19,927 nucleotides of DNA from NCBI GenBank assembly GCA_964452325.1, contig CAYVLB010000020.1:1-19927 (forward strand), given 5' to 3'. The position numbers and the translations under genes were made by a program. How positions within the stretch are numbered: the stretch's first letter is position 1; each line of letters begins with the position of its first letter. Shown here piece by piece: positions 14,159-19,927 of the stretch. This DNA is from JALVCQ01 sp964452325. Its GTDB lineage: Bacteria; Bacteroidota; Bacteroidia; JAADEI01; JALVCQ01. The notes under the pieces are model-generated. The model saw nothing but the letters and a program-made list of their open reading frames with translations. It had not been told where the DNA came from and did no database searches.

Positions 14159-15503
14159 GTATTACATTCCCTACACCAACGGGTGGTCGTCCGATCGATC
14201 GATAATAAAATCCGGCCTTTTCCATGGTATCAATTCCAAACACATTACGTCCATCAATAAGTACGGGTGATGCCATCCGACGCCGTACGCGGTCGAGGTC
14301 GGCATCCCGAAATTCCTGCCATTCGGTCAGCAGCAAGAGCGCATCGGCATTGTCGAGGACTTCATACATGTTATTGCCGTAGTGAATCTTATCTCCAAAA
14401 ACATATTCCCGTACGTTGTCCATTGCTTGTGGGTCATAGGCATATACGCGGGCTTGTTCGGCAAGGAGTGCTGCAATGACGCTTATTGCCGGTGCCTCGC
14501 GAATATCATCAGTATCGGGTTTGAAAGCTAATCCCCAGATGGCAATTTTGCGTCCCCTTAGATCGGAATATGTTGCTCGAAGCAGCTCAATCGGCTTTTG
14601 CCGCTGATTGTAGTTGACTGTTTCCACAGCTCGAATGACCTGGAAGTCATATCCGTGTTCGGCGGATATGTGGCGCAGGGCTTTGACATCCTTAGGCAAG
14701 CAGCTGCCGCCATAGCCGATCCCTGGTAAAAGATAGTGATATCCAATCCGTGGATCCGCCCCAATACCTACACGAATGTGATCTACGTTGGCTCCCACCC
14801 GATCGCATAGATTCGCTATTTCATTGATGAACGATAATTTGGTGGCTAGGAAAGCGTTGGCCGCATATTTGGTGAGTTCGGCAGAGGTAATATCCATTGT
14901 GAGTATAGGGGCGCCGTTGTCTTGAACGAAGGGACGATACAGATCAGTCATAATGCGCAATGCCCGTTCTGAGTCGGTGCCGATAACTACCCGGTCGGGT
15001 GCCATAAAATCTTCAATAGCCAGTCCTTCCCGTAAAAATTCGGGATTGGCAACAACATCAAATGGTACGTTCGTGGTGGCAGCAATGGTTTTACGGACCT
15101 TAGCAGCTGTGCCTACGGGCACTGTGCTTTTATTGACAATGATGGTGTAGCTTCGCAAGTAAGGACCAATTTGGGTTGCCACTTTCAAAACATGCGACAG
15201 GTCTGCCGATCCGTCTTCATCGGGAGGGGTTGGTAACGCCAGGAAAATTACGCTGCCATGATGGACTCCTTCTTTCAAGTTCGTACTAAACCGAATGCGA
15301 CCCGCTCGAATATTACGCTGGAGGAGCTCCTTCAACCGCTTTTCATAGATAGTGGGAATCCCTTGCGACAACTTTTCGACTTTCGACTGGTCAATGTCAA
15401 TGCATAAAACGTCGTTACCGACTTCAGCAAAACACACACCGGCCACCAATCCGACGTATCCCGTCCCAATGATTGTGATGTTCGTCATATGTTTCGGATT
15501 CAT
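14151..15503 (-). CDS. ugd: UDP-glucose 6-dehydrogenase
   Basis: Oxidises UDP-glucose twice to UDP-glucuronate with two NAD. The Rossmann motif is GTGYVGLVAGVCFAEVG (13-29). NKSTVPVGTAAKV (124-136), NPEFLREGLAIEDFMAPDRV (153-172), the substrate-binding FLATKLSFINEIANLCD (218-234) and the catalytic loop GYGGSCLPKDVKAL (263-276) with Cys268 follow. FKPDTDDIREAPAI (327-340) starts the C-terminal NAD-interacting domain. At 450 residues it is full length. These blocks fit UDP-glucose dehydrogenase better than the UDP-GlcNAc dehydrogenase WbpA, from family knowledge. ATG 15503 forms TAATG with the aminotransferase stop; ATG 15488 would drop five residues and is also possible. It likely supplies glucuronate-type sugars to the surface polysaccharide. 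Confidence 0.93.
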   Translation of the reverse strand: MNPKHMTNITIIGTGYVGLVAGVCFAEVGNDVLCIDIDQSKVEKLSQGIPTIYEKRLKELLQRNIRAGRIRFSTNLKEGVHHGSVIFLALPTPPDEDGSADLSHVLKVATQIGPYLRSYTIIVNKSTVPVGTAAKVRKTIAATTNVPFDVVANPEFLREGLAIEDFMAPDRVVIGTDSERALRIMTDLYRPFVQDNGAPILTMDITSAELTKYAANAFLATKLSFINEIANLCDRVGANVDHIRVGIGADPRIGYHYLLPGIGYGGSCLPKDVKALRHISAEHGYDFQVIRAVETVNYNQRQKPIELLRATYSDLRGRKIAIWGLAFKPDTDDIREAPAISVIAALLAEQARVYAYDPQAMDNVREYVFGDKIHYGNNMYEVLDNADALLLLTEWQEFRDADLDRVRRRMASPVLIDGRNVFGIDTMEKAGFYYRSIGRPPVGVGNVIHA

Positions 15504-16627
15504 TACGTGAAATAACGTGCTACTCTAGAGGTTATATATTCTATTTCGTGATCTTTCAATTCAGGGAAAATTGGCAGCGAAATTACTTCCGAGGTAAGTT
15601 TTTTACTAATGGGCGTTTCGGTTGTTGCATAATGTTGGTAGGGTTGGTGTTCGGATATGCGCATTGGGTAATACACCTGAGCGGAAATGCCCTGTCCGCG
15701 GAGATAGGAAATTAGCGAATCCCGGTCCGAGGCCGGGACGCGAAGGGTATATTGATGGAATACGTGGGTGGAATATGAAGGAATAACAGGCAGTTGGAGT
15801 GGGCCTAAGCTTTGCATGTGCGAATGATATTGATGCGCCACTGCCTGTCGTTCGCGGTTGAAGGTGTCGAGATAAGATAGCTTTACGGACAATACTGCTG
15901 CTTGCAGGGCATCAAGGCGTGAGTTGATTCCAATGTGATCGTAATAATATCGTTTCCTTTGGCCGTGATTTCGGAGGCTACGGATGCGTTGTCCCAAGGC
16001 AGGATCGCGGGTGAAAACAGCCCCTCCATCCCCATATCCCCCTAAATTTTTAGAGGGGAAAAAGGAGAAACATCCGGCGTCGCCGATTGTTCCTACTTTG
16101 TGGATGGATCCATTGGCAAACCGATACTGGGCTCCGGTAGCTTGAGCGGTATCTTCAATAATTTTTAGCCGGCGTTCTCGAGCGATTTGCAAAAGGGGCT
16201 CCATCGGAGCAGACACTCCAAATAGGTGCACGGGGATGATGGCCACGGTTCGAGGTCCTATAAGGGCTTTAACGGAATTAGGGTCTAAACAATAGGTGTC
16301 GGGATCAACGTCTGCAAATACTGGCGTAAGTCCAGCGCGAATTATTGTCTCGACGGTGGCAACAAATGTGAAGTCCGGAACGATTACTTCTGATCTGGGT
16401 GGGAAATCCATTGCCAACAATGTCAAGAGGAGGGCATCGGTGCCACTATTGCATCCAATAACTTCGCCGGTGGGGTCAAGGTATTGGGCGAATTCGGTTT
16501 CAAAGGATTCAACGGTCGATCCCAGGATGAATTGGGCAGAACGGGCCACTTTAATAAGGGCCTGCTCGATGGGATCTTGTAATCGCCGGTGGGCACGCTT
16601 TAGGTCCACCATCGGTATGACTCTCAT
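15503..16627 (-). CDS. DegT/DnrJ/EryC1-family sugar aminotransferase
   Basis: PLP enzyme that transfers an amino group from glutamate to a keto nucleotide sugar. In 374 residues it shows GCNSGTDALLLTLLA (58-72), VIVPDFTFVATVETI (81-95), VFADVDPDTY (103-112), IIEDTAQATGA (156-166, Asp159 to the pyridine nitrogen) and the Schiff-base lysine Lys193 in SFFPSKNLGGYGDGGAVF (188-205). The NHGQ motif, then the NSRLDALQAAVLSVKL stretch (235-250) complete the family. The region from the lysine to residue 250 resembles WbpE, which makes UDP-3-amino sugars, but QdtB/FdtB-like dTDP aminotransferases are close relatives. It is first in the sugar operon, with its own candidate promoter and a hairpin at its start codon. 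The stop overlaps ugd by one base. Confidence 0.88.
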   Translation of the reverse strand: MRVIPMVDLKRAHRRLQDPIEQALIKVARSAQFILGSTVESFETEFAQYLDPTGEVIGCNSGTDALLLTLLAMDFPPRSEVIVPDFTFVATVETIIRAGLTPVFADVDPDTYCLDPNSVKALIGPRTVAIIPVHLFGVSAPMEPLLQIARERRLKIIEDTAQATGAQYRFANGSIHKVGTIGDAGCFSFFPSKNLGGYGDGGAVFTRDPALGQRIRSLRNHGQRKRYYYDHIGINSRLDALQAAVLSVKLSYLDTFNRERQAVAHQYHSHMQSLGPLQLPVIPSYSTHVFHQYTLRVPASDRDSLISYLRGQGISAQVYYPMRISEHQPYQHYATTETPISKKLTSEVISLPIFPELKDHEIEYITSRVARYFT

Positions 16628-16646
16628 TTCTAATGAAAATTAGAAA
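16627..16646 (-). repeat. Perfect 8-base-pair inverted repeat at the start of the sugar operon
   Basis: The arms TTTCTAAT (16627-16634) and ATTAGAAA (16639-16646) are exact complements around a four-base GAAA on the plus strand (TTTC in the mRNA). One arm touches the aminotransferase start codon. In RNA it would fold into a hairpin just before or over the start. As DNA it could be a repressor site. It is AT-rich, so chance is possible. There is no U-tract, which argues against a terminator for pyrG. Confidence 0.45.
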
Positions 16647-16665
16647 ATTGTATCGGAAAGGCGGG

Positions 16666-16673
16666 CAAAGGTA
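16666..16673 (-). promoter_or_regulatory. Candidate promoter of the nucleotide-sugar operon (TACCTTTG)
   Basis: On the minus strand TACCTTTG fits TAnnTTTG exactly. An ACTG 19 bases upstream matches only half of the -33 TTTG. Transcription would start near 16661, leaving a leader of about 34 bases that contains the inverted repeat at 16627-16646. The 83-base gap between pyrG and the aminotransferase has room for an independent promoter, and this is the only exact candidate in it. Confidence 0.42.
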
Positions 16674-16710
16674 GTCCTTCACCGTCAAATTACAGTGTAA
16701 GTAATGGGTC

Positions 16711-18366
16711 TCAGTCGTCGGTTGTTGATGAAGGAGTCATGGCTACCTTGCGGTGCATGTGATAGTCGATTGTTGCCTGGACAAACGACACAAACAACGG
16801 ATGGGGTGAGGCAACAGTACTGTGATATTCTGGATGAAACTGAACACCCACAAACCAAGGGTGGTCGGGTAGCTCGATGGCTTCAATCAGATTCGTTTGG
16901 GGGTTGATGCCAGAGAAATGCATCCCTGCGTTTTCAAAATCGGCAAGAAATCGGTTATTAAATTCGAATCGATGGCGGTGCCGTTCATGCACCGTGTTGC
17001 GACCATAAATTCGGGCCAGCAAAGAGCCATCACGCAATCGGCATTCATACGCTCCCAACCGCATGGTGCCTCCTTTTTCGGATACCTGTTTTTGCCCTTC
17101 CATTAAGTCAATGACGGGATGTGGTGTATGGGGTTCGAATTCAGTGCTGTGGGCATTGGGCCAGTTCAGTACGTTGCGGGCAAATTCGATGACCATGCAT
17201 TGCATCCCCAGGCAAATACCGAAGACAGGGATACCCCGCGTCCGCCCGTAATAGGCGGCTGCCACTTTACCTTCAATGCCCCGTTCACCAAACCCCGGCG
17301 CAATTAAAATCCCGTGAAAAGCATGCAGCCGAACATCGACATTGTCATGGGTGATGCTTTCCGAGGGCAGATAGTGAAGGCGAACTCGTGTTGCTGTTAT
17401 GGCTCCTGCATGAATAAAGGCTTCGCTGATGGATTTGTAAGCATCCGGAAGCGAGGTATACTTGCCAATAAGGGCAATGTCAATTTCTTGGACAGGATGT
17501 TTGATGCGGCGGACAAATTCTTCCCATTCGACCAGATCAATGTGTTGTCGATATTCAAGCCCTAACAGACGCAATGCCACTTGGTCAAGGCCTTCTTGGC
17601 GCAGCCGCAGTGGCACTTCGTAAATGGTATTGCAATCGATGGCTTCGATAACTGCGTTATCCGAAACATTACAGAAGCGGGCCAATTTGTGCCGTACCTC
17701 GTCAGTAAGTGGCCTTTCGGTGCGGCATACTAACACCTCGGGTTGCACGCCAGATTCTAGCAATTCTTTTACCGAATGTTGGGTGGGTTTGGTTTTAAGC
17801 TCTTCTGCCGTTTTGAGGTAGGGGATAAGGGTCAGGTGGAGGGTAATCACTTGACCTTCTCCTTGTTCGTGTTTCACCTGCCGAAGGGCCTCAATAAATG
17901 GCAACGATTCGATATCTCCTACAGTCCCTCCAATCTCAACAATCAGGATGTCGAGCCCTTCAGCCGCCATTTGATAGATCCGACGTTTGATTTCATCCGT
18001 AATATGGGGGATCACCTGCACGGTTTTCCCCAAAAAATCGCCCCGACGCTCCCGAGAGATTACTTCCCAATACACCTGACCCGTGGTGGCATTGTTTTTT
18101 CGACTGGTGCGGATATTAAGAAATCGCTCATAGTGCCCTAAGTCAAGATCAGTTTCCGCTCCATCTTCCGTCACGTAGCATTCGCCATGTTCATATGGAT
18201 TGAGCGTACCGGGGTCAATGTTAATGTAGGGATCTAACTTGAGGATACTGACCTGGTAGCCATGGGCTTGAAGTAGGCGCCCCAATGAAGCACACAATAT
18301 ACCTTTACCCAATGAAGAGGTGACCCCGCCGGTGACGAAAATGAATTTAGGCGCACCGCGATTCAT
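16711..18366 (-). CDS. pyrG: CTP synthase (glutamine hydrolysing)
   Basis: Makes CTP from UTP, ATP and glutamine in pyrimidine synthesis. The 551 residues hold the amidoligase domain (1 to about 270) with FVTGGVTSSLGKGILCASLG (10-29, P-loop), LDPYINIDPGTLNPYEHGEC (44-63) and VEIGGTVGDIESLPFIEA (143-160), and then a class I glutamine amidotransferase domain. The glutaminase triad is Cys385 (GICLGMQC), His511 and Glu513 (QFHPEYHS). Length is slightly above E. coli PyrG (545), with a short tail rich in Ser and Thr. The start ATG lies 20 bases inside the end of kdsB, which implies translational coupling to an enzyme that consumes CTP. Sequence and domain order leave no doubt about identity. Confidence 0.98.
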   Translation of the reverse strand: MNRGAPKFIFVTGGVTSSLGKGILCASLGRLLQAHGYQVSILKLDPYINIDPGTLNPYEHGECYVTEDGAETDLDLGHYERFLNIRTSRKNNATTGQVYWEVISRERRGDFLGKTVQVIPHITDEIKRRIYQMAAEGLDILIVEIGGTVGDIESLPFIEALRQVKHEQGEGQVITLHLTLIPYLKTAEELKTKPTQHSVKELLESGVQPEVLVCRTERPLTDEVRHKLARFCNVSDNAVIEAIDCNTIYEVPLRLRQEGLDQVALRLLGLEYRQHIDLVEWEEFVRRIKHPVQEIDIALIGKYTSLPDAYKSISEAFIHAGAITATRVRLHYLPSESITHDNVDVRLHAFHGILIAPGFGERGIEGKVAAAYYGRTRGIPVFGICLGMQCMVIEFARNVLNWPNAHSTEFEPHTPHPVIDLMEGQKQVSEKGGTMRLGAYECRLRDGSLLARIYGRNTVHERHRHRFEFNNRFLADFENAGMHFSGINPQTNLIEAIELPDHPWFVGVQFHPEYHSTVASPHPLFVSFVQATIDYHMHRKVAMTPSSTTDD

Positions 18367-19078
18367 GAGTCTCGATTAGGCGGAGTACTCGATGATAGTC
18401 TTCGATGGTATCAATGGCATGCGAAGTATGGGAAGTGGTGATCACATGAATAGGAAGTCCATGGTCGAGCCAACGGAGTTGCTCGAGGTTTTCGGAATCT
18501 TCTAATGAAGAGGGTGGTAGGCACTGAATAGTTGATATCAGTTGCCGAGGGAATCCGTAGATGCCGATATGTTTCCAATATTGGCGTGCTCCATGGGGAA
18601 TGGATGCCCGGGAGAAGTAAAGGACTTGTCTGCTTTGGCCAAAAACTACCTTGACCGTGTCAGGATCGGTAACTTCAGTACCTGAAGCAACGCATGCAGC
18701 AGTAACAATCACTTCCGAATGCTTCATGTATTGAATAATATCATCAATTAAATGAGGACTGATAAGGGGCTCGTCGCCTTGGACGTTGATCAACCCGTCC
18801 CATTGTTTTCCCTGGTTCGTGAATTGAACAAATGCCGCTAAGCACCGTTCAGTTCCATTCCGAAAGTCCCCTTTCAAGTGAAGGCAGTTGCCACCATGTT
18901 GCGCCATTACCTTGCAAATTGTCTCGTCTTCGGCAACAACCCATACCTCATCAGCGATACTCCGAATTACCTGGCGGTAAGTTTGGACAATTACAGGGAC
19001 TTCTCCCAGCGGTAACAACAGCTTGTGGGGAAGTCGTGTAGATCCTATTCGAGCAGGAATAAGCGCCGCAATCCGCAT
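18347..19078 (-). CDS. kdsB: 3-deoxy-manno-octulosonate cytidylyltransferase (CMP-Kdo synthetase)
   Basis: Activates Kdo with CTP to CMP-Kdo for attachment to lipid A, so the organism should make Kdo-containing LPS. The 243 residues (E. coli 248) show IPARIGSTRLPHKLL (7-21) for nucleotide binding, GTERC (75-79), VQGDEPLI (99-106), IPHGARQYWKHIGIYGFPR (160-178) and ENLEQLRWLDHGLPIHV (196-212). All catalytic blocks are present. ATG 19078 is centred in the palindrome CCGCATGCGG (19073-19082), and a TAAATTTG promoter-like element ends four bases before it. The 3' end overlaps pyrG by 20 bases. It follows rplI after an 87-base gap. Confidence 0.97.
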   Translation of the reverse strand: MRIAALIPARIGSTRLPHKLLLPLGEVPVIVQTYRQVIRSIADEVWVVAEDETICKVMAQHGGNCLHLKGDFRNGTERCLAAFVQFTNQGKQWDGLINVQGDEPLISPHLIDDIIQYMKHSEVIVTAACVASGTEVTDPDTVKVVFGQSRQVLYFSRASIPHGARQYWKHIGIYGFPRQLISTIQCLPPSSLEDSENLEQLRWLDHGLPIHVITTSHTSHAIDTIEDYHRVLRLIETHESRCA

Positions 19079-19082
19079 GCGG

Positions 19083-19090
19083 CAAATTTA
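19083..19090 (-). promoter_or_regulatory. Candidate -7 promoter element immediately before kdsB
   Basis: The minus strand reads TAAATTTG, an exact TAnnTTTG, ending four bases from the kdsB ATG. A start of transcription a few bases further would fall on the start codon, predicting a leaderless or nearly leaderless message. No TTTG lies at the right distance for a -33 box. The remainder of the 87-base gap (19091-19165) shows no clear terminator or RNA. Confidence 0.35.
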
Positions 19091-19165
19091 AGGGCTGCTG
19101 GCTTGCCTTATGCTTTCCGCCATAAAACTTAGTGAGATCCCAAATGGATAAAATGAAGGAATTAT

Positions 19166-19624
19166 CTATTCTTCAGGGGGAACCTCCACCACAATGGTTA
19201 CTTCGTCTCCATTGGGAATCTTGACATGGGCGGTATGGATACCCAGCGTTTTGATTTCATGAGTAATGGAAATATCGTGGCGATCAACTTCGATTTGATG
19301 ATCGGCCAGTGCTTTGGCAATAATGGCAGGAGTTACTGACCCATAGAGTTTCCCTTCCGAGCTTGCACGCATGGGTATGAGTAGGCGTACAGCTTGAAGT
19401 CGTTCTTTGAGACTTCGCGCCCGTTCTTCCATGGCCTGACGACGGGATTCTGCTTCCGCTTTCATTCGTTCAATCCACCTGCGATGCATGGCAGTAGCAG
19501 GCACTGCTAATCCCTTGGGTATCAAGTAATTACGGGCATAACCGGGACGCACCCGTACCACTTCGCCTTTAATGCCTAAGTTGGGTATGTCTTCTTTCAA
19601 AATGACTTCGATAGGATTTGCCAT
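19166..19624 (-). CDS. rplI: 50S ribosomal protein L9
   Basis: Large-subunit protein that binds 23S rRNA near the L1 stalk base. The N-terminal RNA-binding domain carries the family signature GIKGEVVRVRPGYARNYLIP (17-36), followed by KGLAVPAT. A long basic and acidic connecting helix (47-80) follows, and then the C-terminal domain with EGKLYGSVTPAIIAKAL (90-106). The 152 residues match the usual 147-150. ATG 19624 follows the rpsR stop by 12 to 14 bases, with GGAG and AAGG upstream as possible ribosome binding sites. It belongs to the common rpsF-rpsR-rplI operon. Confidence 0.97.
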   Translation of the reverse strand: MANPIEVILKEDIPNLGIKGEVVRVRPGYARNYLIPKGLAVPATAMHRRWIERMKAEAESRRQAMEERARSLKERLQAVRLLIPMRASSEGKLYGSVTPAIIAKALADHQIEVDRHDISITHEIKTLGIHTAHVKIPNGDEVTIVVEVPPEE

Positions 19625-19638
19625 GACTCCGCCCTTGA

Positions 19639-19920
19639 TTATTTGAAGTTCCCATCGGCTACAAATGGTAACAATGCCAAATGGCGAGCCCGTTTGATGG
19701 CTTGCGCCAATCGCCGTTGATATTTAAGGGATGTGCCCGTGTAACGACGCGGCTTGATCTTCCCGAATTCATCCACGAAATGCTTCAAAAACTCGGGGTC
19801 TTTATAATCTATGTACTTGATGTTGTGTTTACGAAACCAACAGTAACGCTTGCGTTTTGGACGTTCCCACGTGTCAATGTTAATGAAGATGTTTTTTCGT
19901 GCTCCAGGACTCAGTGTCAT
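19639..19920 (-). CDS. rpsR: 30S ribosomal protein S18
   Basis: Small-subunit protein that binds next to S6 on the platform. The product counted from ATG 19920 has 93 residues and contains KRKRYCWFRK, IKYIDYKDPEFLKHFVDEFG, KIKPRRYTGTSLKYQRRLAQ and AIKRARHLALLPFV, which is the full S18 domain with the Bacteroidota-like extended start. A TTG at 19926, one base from the window edge, would add two residues and is less likely. The S6 gene rpsF usually precedes it and would lie beyond the right edge. The gene looks complete. Confidence 0.95.
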   Translation of the reverse strand: MTLSPGARKNIFINIDTWERPKRKRYCWFRKHNIKYIDYKDPEFLKHFVDEFGKIKPRRYTGTSLKYQRRLAQAIKRARHLALLPFVADGNFK

Positions 19921-19927
19921 AAGCAAG

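Noticed and set aside
10604..16627. Sugar operon as a mobile genomic island
   Set aside because: No integrase, transposase, tRNA or flanking repeat is seen, and by eye base composition resembles the flanks; it sits directly after pyrG with normal spacing.

Overview
The window is gene-dense and reads as ordinary chromosome of a member of the Bacteroidota. The best lineage clue is the TonB protein, which has an acidic periplasmic linker and a C-terminal domain of the kind I know from that phylum. Three further clues fit: a MoxR/DUF58/BatD-like cassette, little Shine-Dalgarno use, and four intergenic matches to the Bacteroidota -7 promoter consensus TAnnTTTG. I see no insertion sequence, integrase, CRISPR array, tRNA, rRNA or phage gene. 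No gap between genes exceeds 300 bases; the largest is about 100.

Layout. From 8490 down to 1, eight minus-strand genes run almost without spacing: an EamA/DMT permease, a YigZ/IMPACT protein, a 4'-phosphopantetheinyl transferase, a MoxR ATPase, a DUF58 protein, a BatD-like membrane protein, aconitase (AcnA type) and tryptophanyl-tRNA synthetase (cut by the window edge). From a divergent gap at 8491-8588, four plus-strand genes run to 10613: gcvH, a VanZ-family membrane protein, tonB and a GmhB-like HAD phosphatase. From the right edge back to 10604, ten minus-strand genes run rpsR, rplI, kdsB, pyrG, then a six-gene nucleotide-sugar operon: DegT-type aminotransferase, UDP-glucose 6-dehydrogenase, WbpD-like N-acetyltransferase, galE, rfbB, rfbA. 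The operon meets gmhB tail to tail with a 10-base overlap.

How the genes work together. The right half is mostly cell-surface glycan supply. PyrG makes CTP, and KdsB uses CTP to activate Kdo. GmhB belongs to heptose activation. RfbA and RfbB make dTDP-4-keto-6-deoxyglucose, GalE supplies UDP-galactose, and Ugd supplies UDP-glucuronate. The aminotransferase plus acetyltransferase pair predicts an N-acetylated 3-amino sugar. The left half mixes housekeeping genes with a MoxR-DUF58-BatD-like cassette that lacks the usual von Willebrand BatA/BatB genes in this window.

I did not find a clearly undescribed system. The points most worth a second look are the nucleotide-sugar operon with its missing oxidoreductase step, its promoter-plus-hairpin leader, the shortened MoxR cassette, and promoter-like elements placed so close to the kdsB and acnA starts that they raise leaderless transcription or start-site questions.
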